Source: Leifsonia sp. Leaf264
Lineage (GTDB): Bacteria > Actinomycetota > Actinomycetes > Actinomycetales > Microbacteriaceae
Reading direction: 5' to 3'
Assembly (NCBI RefSeq): GCF_001422325.1
Contig: NZ_LMMR01000001.1
Span: forward strand, 745,256-809,255
DNA length: 64,000 bases
Shown: piece after piece, positions 1-8,627 of the stretch
Layout: each line of letters opens with the position of its first letter
How positions within the stretch are numbered: the stretch's first letter is position 1
Notes under the pieces: generated by a model
What the model saw: only the letters and a program-made list of their open reading frames with translations
Databases searched by the model: none
What the model was told of the DNA's origin: nothing
Program-made: the position numbers and the translations under genes

Positions 1-1123
1 ACCGCGACACCATGGCGATCACGCGGGAGGCGAGGTTGCCGAAGCCGTTCGCGAGCTCGGCCTGGTAGCGGGCCGCCAGGTCCTCCCAGGAGAACGAGCC
101 GTCCTGGCCGAAGGAGATGGCGCGCAGGAAGTAGTAGCGGAACGCGTCGGAACCGAAGGTGTCGATGATCTGCGACGGCGCGATGCCGGTGAGCTTGGAC
201 TTGCTCATCTTCTCGCCGCCGACGAGCAGCCAGCCGTGGCCGAAGACCTGCTTCGGAACCTCGAGGCCGGCGGCCAGCAGCATGGCGGGCCAGATGACGG
301 CGTGGAAGCGCAGGATGTCCTTGCCGACGATGTGGGTCGCGGGCCAACGGCGGGCGAACTCCTCCTCGTCGGCGCCGTAGCCGACGGCGGTGATGTAGTT
401 GAGCAGGGCGTCGAACCAGACGTAGACGACGTGCGACTCGTCCCACGGGACCTTCACGCCCCAGTCGAACGAGGTGCGCGAGATGGAGAGGTCGGCGAGG
501 CCGGACTTCACGAAGGAGACGACCTCGTTGCGGGCGCTCTCGGGCTGCACGAAGTCGGGCCGCTCCTCGTAGAGGGCGAGAAGCTGGTCTGCGAACGCGC
601 TCATGCGGAAGAAGTAGTTCTTCTCGTTGAGCAGTTCGACGGGCTTGGAGTGGATGGCGCAGACCTTCTGGCCCTCGTAGTCGCCCTCGCCGTCGACCAG
701 GTCGCCCGGCTGCTTGTACTCCTCGCAGCCGACGCAGTAGTAGCCCTGGAACTCGCCCGTGTAGATGTGGCCGGCGTCGTAGAGGTGCTGCAGGAACTTC
801 TGCACGTTGGTCTCGTGACGCTCGTCCGTCGTCCTGATGAAGTCGTCGTTCGAGAGGTCGACGACCTCGAGCAGCGGCTTCCACGCTTCGGCCACCAGCT
901 TGTCGACCCACTCCTTGGGGGTGACGCCGTTGGCCGTGGCCGTGCGCAGGATCTTCTGGCCGTGCTCGTCTGTTCCCGTGAGCGACCAGGTGTCGTCTCC
1001 GCTCTGGCGGTGCCAGCGCGCGAGCACGTCCGCGGCGACCTCCGTGTAGGCGTGCCCGATGTGGGGAACGTCGTTCACGTAGAAGATCGGCGTGGTGATG
1101 TAGAAGGAGGAGCCGTCGGACAT
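1..1123 (-). CDS. metG: Methionyl-tRNA synthetase, 3' part missing
   Basis: This gene charges tRNA-Met with methionine in the cytoplasm. About 374 codons are visible and the gene runs off the left edge, so the anticodon-binding C-terminus is absent. The protein starts MSDGSSFYITTPIFYVND and has the class I HIGH signature (PHIGHAY, near residue 24), a zinc-knuckle pair (YCVGCEEY, then CAIH) and the KMSKS loop (EKMSKSKL, encoded near 192-215). The ATG at 1123 is preceded by an AGGA-like site; an in-frame ATG lies nine bases upstream at 1132. It is divergent from the permease gene that follows. Identification is secure from the motifs. Confidence 0.97.
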   Translation of the reverse strand, partial: MSDGSSFYITTPIFYVNDVPHIGHAYTEVAADVLARWHRQSGDDTWSLTGTDEHGQKILRTATANGVTPKEWVDKLVAEAWKPLLEVVDLSNDDFIRTTDERHETNVQKFLQHLYDAGHIYTGEFQGYYCVGCEEYKQPGDLVDGEGDYEGQKVCAIHSKPVELLNEKNYFFRMSAFADQLLALYEERPDFVQPESARNEVVSFVKSGLADLSISRTSFDWGVKVPWDESHVVYVWFDALLNYITAVGYGADEEEFARRWPATHIVGKDILRFHAVIWPAMLLAAGLEVPKQVFGHGWLLVGGEKMSKSKLTGIAPSQIIDTFGSDAFRYYFLRAISFGQDGSFSWEDLAARYQAELANGFGNLASRVIAMVSR

Positions 1124-1185
1124 GGTGACCATCCTATTCGGCGCGCCGAGGCCTCCCTGCCGTGTTACCGGGCCACCATGAGGGC

Positions 1186-2322
1186 ATGACGGATGCCACT
1201 CCTCCCCTGCAGCCGCCCGTCGGACCCGTCGGCCTCGGCCTGGCGACCCGGGTGCTCATCACGCTCGCAGCCGCGTCGATCACCATCGCCGGAATGGCCG
1301 CCGCCAAGGAGATCATCGGCCCGATCGTGCTCTCGATCGTGCTGGTCATCATCGCCCACCCGGTGCGGGCGATCCTGGAGCGCAGGGGCTGGGCGCGCTG
1401 GGCGGCCACGACGGCCGTGATCGTGGTCGTCTACCTGATCCTGCTGGCCCTCGGCGTGCTCCTCGTCACGGCACTCGCGCAGTTCGCCAGGCTCGTCTCC
1501 GAGAGTGCCGATGCCTTCAAGGCACAGGCGACTGCGCTCACCGACTGGATCGGCACGTTGGGGCTCAGCAGCTCCCAGACCGAGGCCTTGACCGGCGCCG
1601 TCGATCCCTCCGCCTTCTTCGGAGTCGCCCTCAGCCTCGCTGAATCCACGCTCAGTTCGTTGACCGTGGTTGTGCTGGTCTTCGCCTACCCGCTCTTCAT
1701 GGCCGCGGATGCCGCCTATATCGCGCCGCTGTTCGCCAGGTTCCGCGACTCGCACGCTCACGTCATCGCCGCTCTGGCCGGCTACGCGCACGGCGTACGC
1801 CAGTACATGATCGTGAACGCGATCTTCGGGCTCATCGTCGCCGTCCTCGACGGCCTCATCCTCTGGGCCCTGGGCATTCCGGGCGCCTTCATCTGGGCGG
1901 TGCTGGCGTTCATCACGAACTTCATCCCCAACATCGGCTTCGTGATCGGTGTCATCCCGCCGGCCGTCATGGCGCTGGTGACCGGCGGATGGGGGCTCGC
2001 GCTCATCGTGCTCGCCGTCTACTGCATCGTCAACGTCACCCTGCAGGTGCTCGTGCAACCGCGCTTCGTGGCGGTGGCCGTGAGCCTCGGCTTCACGATC
2101 ACCTTCGCTTCAGTCATCTTCTGGAGCTTCGTGCTCGGGCCGCTCGGTGCGCTGCTCGCGGTTCCGCTGACGCTGCTGCTCAAGCTCCTGCTGCTGGATG
2201 CCGATCCGCGGGGGACGTGGGCACGAAGCCTTTCCGGTGACCGAACACCGGAGGAAGAACCTCGTGAGCCTGAGTCTGAGGATGCGGAGTCGCCACTCCC
2301 AGAGTCGCATCCTGCTGCTTGA
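1186..2322 (+). CDS. AI-2E family (PerM/YhhT-like) membrane transporter
   Basis: A 378-residue polytopic membrane protein of the AI-2E/PerM exporter family; the substrate cannot be told from sequence and family members do very different jobs. Hydrophobic segments fall near residues 20-65, 75-100, 150-175, 205-290 and 300-340. The LILWALGIPGAFIW and NFIPNIGFVIGVIPP segments are typical of the family. The last 30 residues are strongly acidic (EEEPREPESEDAE). The ATG at 1186 is followed by a soluble N-terminus; an in-frame GTG at 1162 is an alternative. The 3' 143 bases overlap the oppositely transcribed oxidoreductase gene, which is unusually long for a convergent overlap. Confidence 0.88.
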   Translation: MTDATPPLQPPVGPVGLGLATRVLITLAAASITIAGMAAAKEIIGPIVLSIVLVIIAHPVRAILERRGWARWAATTAVIVVVYLILLALGVLLVTALAQFARLVSESADAFKAQATALTDWIGTLGLSSSQTEALTGAVDPSAFFGVALSLAESTLSSLTVVVLVFAYPLFMAADAAYIAPLFARFRDSHAHVIAALAGYAHGVRQYMIVNAIFGLIVAVLDGLILWALGIPGAFIWAVLAFITNFIPNIGFVIGVIPPAVMALVTGGWGLALIVLAVYCIVNVTLQVLVQPRFVAVAVSLGFTITFASVIFWSFVLGPLGALLAVPLTLLLKLLLLDADPRGTWARSLSGDRTPEEEPREPESEDAESPLPESHPAA

Positions 2323-3268
2323 TCGCGCTCTGGTGCAGTCGCTGGTTCTTGTAGGCGACGACGTTCATGCCGATGACGATCTTGCCGACGGACTCCCGAC
2401 GGTCGAGCCTGCGGTAAGCGTCGGCGACATCCTCGAGTGAGAACACGTCGGCGATGGGCATCCGCACGGCGTGCTGCTCCATGAGTTCGGCGACGACGAG
2501 GAGTTCGCGAACGCTGCCGGCGGTCGCACGCTGCACGCCGTACTCGTCGACGGCGCGCCAGTCGAGCACTGTGCTGATGCGTCCCAACGGAACGCCCAGC
2601 TCGACGGCTGCAGCGACCCCGTCGCCGAGGAAGTCGATGAAGGCGTCCACCCCGTCAGGGGCGACGGCACGGATGCGGTCGGCGAGGTCGGGTCCGTACT
2701 CGATCGGCGTGGCCCCGATCTGCCGCAGGTAGTCGGCGTTGCGCGCTGCCGCGGTTCCGATCACCCTGGCACCCCTGCGCACGGCGAGCTGCACGACGAG
2801 GCAGCCGACACCGCCGGCCGCCGAGGTGACGACGACGGTGTCGCCAGCCCCGACGGCGGTGTCCTGGAGTGCGTCGAGGGCCGTCGTTCCGGCGACGTAG
2901 AGGCTGCCGGCGGTCTCCCACGGCACGCTGCGAGGCTTGACGGCGAGTTGCGAGACCGGCACGGCGACGTGGGTGGCGTGCGAACCGCGCGCCACGAAGC
3001 CCATGACCTCGTCTCCGACGGCGAACTCGGTGACACCCGGTCCGACCCCAGCCACGATGCCGGCCAGGTCCCGGCCCTGCCCTTCGGGGAAGACGACGGG
3101 CCAGCGCTCTGGAGCCGCTCCGGACCTGATGGCGCTCTCGACGGGATTGGTGCCGGCGGCGACGACCTGCACGAGCACCTCACCGACGCCCGGGACCGGC
3201 ATCTCGATGTCGACGACCTCGAGAACCTCCGGTCCGCCGAACTCTGAGAAACGAACTGCTCGCACCAT
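2180..3268 (-). CDS. NAD(P)-dependent quinone-reductase-like zinc-type alcohol dehydrogenase superfamily oxidoreductase
   Basis: A 362-residue medium-chain dehydrogenase/reductase. The N-terminal GroES-like fold (MVRAVRFSEFGGPEVLEV) is followed by a Rossmann fold with VTSAAGGVGCLVVQLA near residues 148-163. The zinc-ligand cysteines of true alcohol dehydrogenases are absent, which fits the zinc-free quinone oxidoreductase group that reduces quinones or enones with NADPH. Homologues normally end soon after the KIVIGM strand (residue 299); here about 60 residues of non-conserved sequence follow, encoded antisense to the permease tail. The extension may be real or may reflect loss of an earlier stop. 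A palindrome lies about 75 bases upstream of the ATG. Confidence 0.87.
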   Translation of the reverse strand: MVRAVRFSEFGGPEVLEVVDIEMPVPGVGEVLVQVVAAGTNPVESAIRSGAAPERWPVVFPEGQGRDLAGIVAGVGPGVTEFAVGDEVMGFVARGSHATHVAVPVSQLAVKPRSVPWETAGSLYVAGTTALDALQDTAVGAGDTVVVTSAAGGVGCLVVQLAVRRGARVIGTAAARNADYLRQIGATPIEYGPDLADRIRAVAPDGVDAFIDFLGDGVAAAVELGVPLGRISTVLDWRAVDEYGVQRATAGSVRELLVVAELMEQHAVRMPIADVFSLEDVADAYRRLDRRESVGKIVIGMNVVAYKNQRLHQSAIKQQDATLGVATPHPQTQAHEVLPPVFGHRKGFVPTSPADRHPAAGA

Positions 3269-3340
3269 CGCGCACCTCCGTGGATCAGGTGGTGGACCTC
3301 TCCCCAGCGTCCTCCCGGCGGGCTGGGAATGGGCGGTGAA

Positions 3341-3359
3341 TCGCTAACTCGGTTAGCGA
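3341..3359. promoter_or_regulatory. Palindrome at rsmI 3' end and upstream of the oxidoreductase gene
   Basis: CGCTAAC (3342-3348) and GTTAGCG (3352-3358) form a perfect inverted repeat separated by three bases. It includes the rsmI stop codon and lies about 75 bases upstream of the oxidoreductase start. It resembles TetR-type operators in size and symmetry but could also be a short rsmI transcription terminator; there is no T-run to decide. Confidence 0.4.
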
Positions 3360-4168
3360 GCAGCCAGCGCGCCCTCGTACAGCTCGCGCTTGCCGAGGCC
3401 GGTGCTGAGCGCGACCGATGCCGTCGCATCCTTCATCCGCTCGCCCGCAGCGACCAGGGCCTGCACCTGACGGATGCCGTCCTCGAGGCTGTGCACCCGC
3501 TTGGGGGCCCCGGCCACGACGATGCAGATCTCGCCCTTCACGCCCTCAGCGGCCCAGGCCGCCAGCTCGGAGGCCGACCCCCGCCGCACCTCCTCGTAGA
3601 ACTTCGTGAGCTCGCGGCAGACGACGACGGTGCGGTCGTCGCCGAAGACGGCGCCGAGGTCGGTGAGAGCGGCGGCCAGCCGGTTCGGCGACTCGAAGAA
3701 CACCATGGTGCGGCGTTCGTCGATGAGCTCGCGGAACGTGGAGGTGCGGTCTCCGTGCTTGCGCGGGAGGAAGCCCTCGAAGGTGAACCGGTCGGTCGGG
3801 AGCCCCGAGACGGCGAGCGCCGCCAGCACGGCACTCGGACCCGGGATCACAGTGACCTGAACGCCGGCCGCCGCGGCGGTCTCGACGAGGTGGAATCCGG
3901 GGTCTGAGACCGTCGGCATGCCGGCATCGCTCAGCACGAGCAGGTCGGCGTCGCGTCCGAGCTCGACGAGCTCGGCGGCCTTCAGCCTCTCGTTGTGGTC
4001 GTGCAGCGGGATCAGGCGCGGCCGATTCTCGACGTGCAGGGCGGCGAGCAGCCTCTGCGTCACCCTGGTGTCCTCCGCGGCGATGACCTCTGCCGTGCGG
4101 AGAGCCTCGATGAGCCGGGCGGATGCATCCCCGAGGTTGCCGATGGGGGTGCCCGCCAGGATGATCAT
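3353..4168 (-). CDS. rsmI: 16S rRNA (cytidine(1402)-2'-O)-methyltransferase
   Basis: RsmI uses SAM to 2'-O-methylate C1402 in the ribosomal decoding centre. The 271-residue protein has the N-terminal signature MIILAGTPIGNLGDAS, then AEDTRVTQRLL, LSDAGMPTVSDPG (near residue 88) and VIPGPSAVLAALAVSGLP, which together define the YraL/RsmI branch of the tetrapyrrole methylase fold. I chose the ATG at 4168 because the conserved core begins there; an in-frame GTG at 4186 would add six residues. It is divergent from pmt with about 60 bases between starts, an arrangement also known from mycobacteria. Confidence 0.95.
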   Translation of the reverse strand: MIILAGTPIGNLGDASARLIEALRTAEVIAAEDTRVTQRLLAALHVENRPRLIPLHDHNERLKAAELVELGRDADLLVLSDAGMPTVSDPGFHLVETAAAAGVQVTVIPGPSAVLAALAVSGLPTDRFTFEGFLPRKHGDRTSTFRELIDERRTMVFFESPNRLAAALTDLGAVFGDDRTVVVCRELTKFYEEVRRGSASELAAWAAEGVKGEICIVVAGAPKRVHSLEDGIRQVQALVAAGERMKDATASVALSTGLGKRELYEGALAAR

Positions 4169-4230
4169 GCCCCCAGTCTCTCGCACCGTGGCGTGCCCGA
4201 GGGCCCCTCGCGCTCGTTTAGCATTGCGCC

Positions 4231-5904
4231 ATGAGTGTCGACGCCCCGAAGATCGCCATCGACGACATCATCGACGGCCCCGGCGACGACGGACACGACG
4301 GATTCGAGGCCGACGACAGTCGGGACGACGTCGACGAACCCCGCGGCACGCGCCTCGACGCCTGGTGGGGACGGATGCTGTCCACGCCCCTGCGACTGCG
4401 GCTCTGGTACTGGGGCGGCCCCATCGCCGTCACGCTGCTCGCCGCCGTGCTGCGACTCTGGAACCTGGGCAACCCGCACAGTCTCGTCTTCGACGAGACC
4501 TTCTACGTCAAGGACGCCTACACCCTGCTCCGCAACGGCGTCGAGAGCACCTGGCCCGACGACGCTGACGCGCGATTCAACGCCGGCGACACCGACATCT
4601 ACAACTCCGACGGCTCCTACGTCGTGCATCCGCCCCTCGGCAAGTGGATCATCGCCCTCGGGCTCGCCGTCTTCGGCGCCGGCGACAGTTTCGGATGGCG
4701 CATCAGCACGGCCATCGTCGGCATCCTCGCTGTTCTGCTGATCACGGTCATCGCCCGCAGGCTGTTCCGCGGTTCCACCCTCATCGGCGTCATCGCCGGG
4801 TTCCTGTTGGCGATCGACGGCCACGCGATCGTGATGTCGCGGGTGGCCATCCTCGACAACTCGATCATGTTCTTCGCCCTGCTCGGGTTCGGCGCCATCC
4901 TGCTCGACCGCGATTGGAACGAGCGGCGACTCACGCTGTGGCTCGACCGGCGTCGGGCCTCGGACCCGGATGCCGGCAGTTGGGGTCCTGCACTGTGGTG
5001 GCGGCCCTGGCTGCTCGCCGCCGGACTCGCCTTCGGGCTCGCCAGCAGCGTCAAGTGGTCCGGCCTGTACTTCCTCGCCGGCTTCGGCCTGTACGTGATC
5101 GTCGTCGACATGCTCGCGCGGCGTCGGGCCGGCATCACCTTCTGGGCCACAGGCGCACTGCTCAAGCAGGGTCCGATCTCCTTCCTGCTGATGGTGCCCA
5201 TCGCAGTGGTCACCTACTTCGCGGCCTGGACGGGCTGGTTCGCCACGGCCACGGGCTACTACCGGCACTGGGCCGACGAGGCCGGCAACGCCTGGACCGG
5301 CGCGCTCGCCTGGGTGCCGCATTCGCTGCAGAGCTTCTGGCACTACGAGGCGGCGGCGTACCAATGGAACATCTCGCTGGCCACGCCGCATCCGTACCAG
5401 GCCAATCCGTTCACCTGGCTCTTCATGATCCGCCCGACGAGCATGTACTACCTCGGGACGACGTCGGAGAACGGATGCCCCGTCGACTCGTGCTCCGACG
5501 CCATCACCTCGCTCGGCAACCCGATCATCTGGTGGGCGGCGACGGCGGCGGCCTTCTACCTCGTCTACAGGCTCGCCCGGTACCGCGAATGGCGGGTGGG
5601 CCTCATCCTCATGGGACTCGCCGCCGGCTACCTGCCCTGGCTGCTCTACGCCAACCGCACGGTGTTCCAGTTCTACACGATCGCCTTCGAGCCCTACCTG
5701 ATGCTCGCGCTGACCGCGGTCATCGCGCTGATCCTCGGCCAACCCGACGACGTCACCTGGCGACGACAACGCGGCATCGGCGTCGTCGCGGTGTTCCTCA
5801 CCGTGGCCGTCCTGGTGTCGGTGTTCTTCTGGCCGCTGTGGACCGGTGAGCGCATCCCGTTCTGGTACTGGCAGCTGCACATCTGGCTTCCGAGCTGGCG
5901 CTGA
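4231..5904 (+). CDS. pmt: Protein O-mannosyltransferase (dolichyl-phosphate-mannose-protein mannosyltransferase, GT39)
   Basis: A 557-residue multi-pass membrane enzyme that transfers mannose from polyprenyl-phosphate-mannose to Ser/Thr of secreted proteins during Sec export. After an acidic cytoplasmic head (residues 1-45) and a first membrane segment comes the first extracytoplasmic loop with the catalytic Asp-Glu pair in SLVFDETFYVKDAY (near residues 88-101) and HPPLGKW. About ten membrane helices follow, and the C-terminal FWYWQLHIWLPSW is typical of actinobacterial PMTs. The next gene starts one base after the stop, so the two are probably translationally coupled. Confidence 0.94.
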   Translation: MSVDAPKIAIDDIIDGPGDDGHDGFEADDSRDDVDEPRGTRLDAWWGRMLSTPLRLRLWYWGGPIAVTLLAAVLRLWNLGNPHSLVFDETFYVKDAYTLLRNGVESTWPDDADARFNAGDTDIYNSDGSYVVHPPLGKWIIALGLAVFGAGDSFGWRISTAIVGILAVLLITVIARRLFRGSTLIGVIAGFLLAIDGHAIVMSRVAILDNSIMFFALLGFGAILLDRDWNERRLTLWLDRRRASDPDAGSWGPALWWRPWLLAAGLAFGLASSVKWSGLYFLAGFGLYVIVVDMLARRRAGITFWATGALLKQGPISFLLMVPIAVVTYFAAWTGWFATATGYYRHWADEAGNAWTGALAWVPHSLQSFWHYEAAAYQWNISLATPHPYQANPFTWLFMIRPTSMYYLGTTSENGCPVDSCSDAITSLGNPIIWWAATAAAFYLVYRLARYREWRVGLILMGLAAGYLPWLLYANRTVFQFYTIAFEPYLMLALTAVIALILGQPDDVTWRRQRGIGVVAVFLTVAVLVSVFFWPLWTGERIPFWYWQLHIWLPSWR

Positions 5905-5905
5905 C

Positions 5906-6886
5906 GTGACCCGCCTGCTGCCCGGCCTGCTGGTCGCTGGCGCAGCCGCCCTCCTCGCGTGGGGCGTGCACGCGCTCCTGCCCGCCGTGCCACTGCTCAC
6001 GGCTGCCGTCGCCCTGGGCATCGTCGTCGGTCAGCTCCCCGGAGCGAGGGGTCTCCTCGACGGCGTGCTCGCCCCGGGCCTGCGGATCGCCGCGCGTCGG
6101 CTGCTGCGCGTGGGCATCGTGCTGCTCGGCCTCAAGCTCAGCCTCGGCGACATCGCCGGGCTCGGAGCTCTCACGATCGCGACGACCGTGCTCATCGTGG
6201 TCGTCACCTTCGCCGGAACGCTCTGGCTGGGGCGGGCCATGGGCCTGCCGGGCCACCAGCCGCTGCTGGTGGCGAGCGGCTTCTCCATCTGCGGCGCCTC
6301 CGCCATCGGCGCGATGGGCGGTGTCGTGAAGGCGCGAGACGACGAGCAGGCGACGCCGATAGCGCTCGTGACGCTGTGCGGAACGCTCGCCATCGCCGTG
6401 CTCCCCCTGCTGTGGCATCCGCTCGGCCTCAGCGACCTGCAGTTCGGCCACTGGGTCGGCGCCGGCGTGCACGATGTCGGACAGGTCGTGGCGACGGCGC
6501 AGATCGCCGGGCCGGCCGCGCTGGCCGTCGCCGTCGTCGTCAAGCTCACCCGCGTCCTCCTGCTCGCGCCCATGGTGGCCGTCACGGCCGTCGTCGAACG
6601 CCGCCGATCGACGGATGCCTCCGGGCCACGCCCCGCCATCGTGCCGCTATTCGTCCTGGGATTTCTCGGCGCCGTGCTGGTGCGCACGGTCCTGCCGGTT
6701 CCGGATGTCGTCCTCGACGTGGCCGATATCGCCCAGACGACGTTGCTGGCGATGGCGCTGTTCGCGCTCGGAGCGTCGATCCGGGTCGCCGAGCTGGCCC
6801 GGACGGGATGGCGCGCCCTCGTGGTGGGGCTGACCTCCTGGGCCCTCATCGCCGTGCTCGCCTACGGCGCCGTGCTGCTGCCCTGA
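5906..6886 (+). CDS. YeiH/UPF0324 family putative sulfate exporter
   Basis: A 326-residue integral membrane protein of the YeiH (PSE, UPF0324) family. The conserved family block RRLLRVGIVLLGLKLSLGDI is near residue 62 and GFSICGASAIGAMGGVVKA near residue 125; GAGVHDVGQVVATAQI is a third hallmark. About ten membrane helices are apparent. Family members have been called sulfate or sulfonate exporters on limited evidence. The GTG at 5906 begins one base after the pmt stop (TGA C GTG), giving coupling without a separate ribosome site. Confidence 0.9.
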   Translation: MTRLLPGLLVAGAAALLAWGVHALLPAVPLLTAAVALGIVVGQLPGARGLLDGVLAPGLRIAARRLLRVGIVLLGLKLSLGDIAGLGALTIATTVLIVVVTFAGTLWLGRAMGLPGHQPLLVASGFSICGASAIGAMGGVVKARDDEQATPIALVTLCGTLAIAVLPLLWHPLGLSDLQFGHWVGAGVHDVGQVVATAQIAGPAALAVAVVVKLTRVLLLAPMVAVTAVVERRRSTDASGPRPAIVPLFVLGFLGAVLVRTVLPVPDVVLDVADIAQTTLLAMALFALGASIRVAELARTGWRALVVGLTSWALIAVLAYGAVLLP

Positions 6887-6939
6887 TACCGCCTGGCATA
6901 TGCCCGCCACGGCATGCGATCCGCGGAAATAACCGGGCA

Positions 6940-6987
6940 ATCCCCAGCCTTCTCCCCTACGCTGGGGGGCATCCGATCGCTGGGGAT
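6940..6987. promoter_or_regulatory. Inverted and direct CTGGGG repeats upstream of the desaturase gene
   Basis: ATCCCCAGC at 6940-6948 and GCTGGGGAT at 6979-6987 are perfect inverted repeats, with an extra GCTGGGG at 6961. They lie about 70-115 bases before the desaturase start and 50-100 bases after the YeiH stop. They could be an operator or a hairpin that ends the upstream operon. Confidence 0.4.
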
Positions 6988-7055
6988 CCACCCGCGATGC
7001 GCGGCACCTGCCTCATCTTTTCGACTGGGAAGTCACACCGATCGAAGGCAGACAC

Positions 7056-8162
7056 GTGTCAGAAGCCGTTGTCGCACCCTCCACCGGGGTCCGCATCATC
7101 AGAACCAAGCCCGGCGGGGATCGTGCCAATCCGACCACCGAGTACTCGGCGCTGCTGCACACAGTGCGCAACCTCGGGCTCCTGCGCCGCCGCACCGGCT
7201 TCTACTGGATGGTCTTCGCCATCCTGCTCGCAGCACTCGGCGGCGCCGTCACAGGCTTCATCCTGCTCGGTGACACCTGGTACCAGCTGCTCATGGCCGG
7301 CGCGCTCGGCATCATCCTCACCCAGTTCGCGTTCCTGGCGCACGAGGCATCGCACCGCCAGGTGTTCGAGTCCGGCAAGGCCAACGACACCGCCGGACGC
7401 ATCCTGGCGAACGCCTTCGTCGGCATCAGCTACTCCTGGTGGATGACGAAGCACTCGCGTCACCACGCGAACCCGAACGTCGTGGGCAAGGATCCCGACA
7501 TCGACAACGACTTCATCGTCTTCCAGCCGGCCGAAGCGGCCAAGGTGGGCCGCCTGCAGGCCGTCGTCACGCGCAAGCAGGGCTGGTTCTTCTTCCCGAT
7601 GCTCATGCTCGAGGGCTTCAACCTGCACCTCCACGGCCTCCGCACTGTCATGGGACGCGGCAAGGTCGACAAGCGCTGGCTCGAGATCTCCATGCTCGTC
7701 ACGCGACTGGTCGCCTACGTCGCCGTCATCTTCTACTTCCTGCCGCTCGGAATGGCCTTCGCCTTCATCGGAGTGCAGCTCGCCGTCTTCGGCATCTACA
7801 TGGGGGCTTCGTTCGCTCCCAACCACAAGGGCATGCCGCAGCTCGCCCACGACAGCAAGGTCGACTTCCTGCGTCGCCAGGTGCTCACCTCGCGCAACAT
7901 CCGTGGCGACTGGCGCATGCTCACCTTCATGGGTGGCCTCAACTACCAGATCGAGCACCACCTGTTCCCGAACATGCCGCGCCCGCACCTGGCCAAGGCC
8001 GGGGAGATCGTGCGCGAGTACTGCCGCGACCACAACATCCTCTACACGGAGACCGGCCTCGTGCAGAGCTACGCGATCGTCGTCGACTACCTCAACAGGG
8101 TCGGCCTCTCGGCACGTGATCCGTTCGACTGCCCGATGACGGCACGGTTCCGCACGCACTAG
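7056..8162 (+). CDS. Membrane fatty acid (acyl-CoA) desaturase
   Basis: A 368-residue di-iron desaturase that inserts a double bond into an acyl chain in the membrane. The three histidine boxes are present: HEASH (near residue 97), HSRHH (near 132) and QIEHH (near 302). The Gln at the start of the last box is typical of linoleoyl-CoA/front-end-like bacterial desaturases. Hydrophobic pairs occur at residues 48-92 and 210-250. The start is GTG at 7056 with GAAGG seven bases before it. Repeats upstream suggest regulation, plausibly for membrane fluidity, although no cold-response element can be identified by eye. Confidence 0.94.
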   Translation: MSEAVVAPSTGVRIIRTKPGGDRANPTTEYSALLHTVRNLGLLRRRTGFYWMVFAILLAALGGAVTGFILLGDTWYQLLMAGALGIILTQFAFLAHEASHRQVFESGKANDTAGRILANAFVGISYSWWMTKHSRHHANPNVVGKDPDIDNDFIVFQPAEAAKVGRLQAVVTRKQGWFFFPMLMLEGFNLHLHGLRTVMGRGKVDKRWLEISMLVTRLVAYVAVIFYFLPLGMAFAFIGVQLAVFGIYMGASFAPNHKGMPQLAHDSKVDFLRRQVLTSRNIRGDWRMLTFMGGLNYQIEHHLFPNMPRPHLAKAGEIVREYCRDHNILYTETGLVQSYAIVVDYLNRVGLSARDPFDCPMTARFRTH

Positions 8163-8182
8163 CGGCATCCGCTCGCACCACG

Positions 8183-8229
8183 ACAGGCCGGATCGGCTGG
8201 CTCCCTCGGGACCAGCCCATCCGGCCTGT
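8183..8229. terminator. Bidirectional terminator hairpin between the desaturase and SMR genes
   Basis: ACAGGCCGGATCGGCTGG (8183-8200) pairs with CCAGCCCATCCGGCCTGT (8212-8229) at 17 of 18 positions around an 11-base loop. It sits between two convergent genes. A direct repeat of CCGTTCGGTGC follows at 8231 and 8250. Confidence 0.75.
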
Positions 8230-8284
8230 TCCGTTCGGTGCTGCCTGTCCCGTTCGGTGCAGCCCGGCCGTCAGTCGGTCGACG

Positions 8285-8602
8285 TCAGTGGTCGACCAGT
8301 TTCAGCCCGACCACGCAGCCGACCAGGCCGATGATGAGCGCCAGCTTCACCCACGACACCGAGGCGTCGCCGGAGATCATCGACCAGCCGACGGTGAGCG
8401 CCGCCCCGATGCCCACCCACACGGCGTAGGCCGTTCCGATGGGGATACTGCGCATCGCGAGGGCGAGGCCACCCATGCTGGCGATGAGCGAGACGCCGAA
8501 GACCACCGACGGCCAGAGCCTCGTGAAGCCCTCAGACTTGCCGAGCGCCGTGGCCCAGACGGCCTCGAGGATTCCGGACGCGACGAGAACGATCCATGCC
8601 AT
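8285..8602 (-). CDS. sugE: SMR family guanidinium exporter (SugE/Gdx)
   Basis: A 105-residue, four-helix small multidrug resistance protein. The membrane-embedded Glu14 (SGILEAVWATALGKSEGF) and the GTAYAVWVGIGA block near residues 57-68 place it in the SugE/Gdx branch, whose members exchange guanidinium for protons, rather than the EmrE drug branch. The leader carries a strong candidate guanidine-III aptamer, which supports the guanidinium role independently. The ATG at 8602 is ten bases after AGGAG (8613-8617), and that site can be locked in a hairpin. The gene is separated from its convergent neighbour by a terminator. Confidence 0.93.
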   Translation of the reverse strand: MAWIVLVASGILEAVWATALGKSEGFTRLWPSVVFGVSLIASMGGLALAMRSIPIGTAYAVWVGIGAALTVGWSMISGDASVSWVKLALIIGLVGCVVGLKLVDH

Positions 8603-8627
8603 GACTGATCCACTCCTGTGGTCAGTC
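8603..8627 (-). promoter_or_regulatory. Shine-Dalgarno-sequestering hairpin of the sugE leader
   Basis: Reading the minus strand from 8627 to 8603, GACTGA pairs with TCAGTC and CCAC pairs with GTGG, giving ten base pairs with one bulged A and an AGGA loop that is the core of the ribosome site. The 5' arm also contributes to the aptamer's second helix, so the hairpin and aptamer are mutually exclusive. This predicts translation off without ligand and on with ligand. Confidence 0.65.

Noticed and set aside
236-1189. Long open frame on the plus strand opposite metG
   Set aside because: It is antisense to a clear methionyl-tRNA synthetase and has an Arg/Val-biased composition typical of high-GC shadow frames.
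4165-6021. 618-codon open frame on the minus strand opposite pmt
   Set aside because: No recognisable domain and rich in Arg/Glu/Gly; pmt on the other strand has full family motifs.
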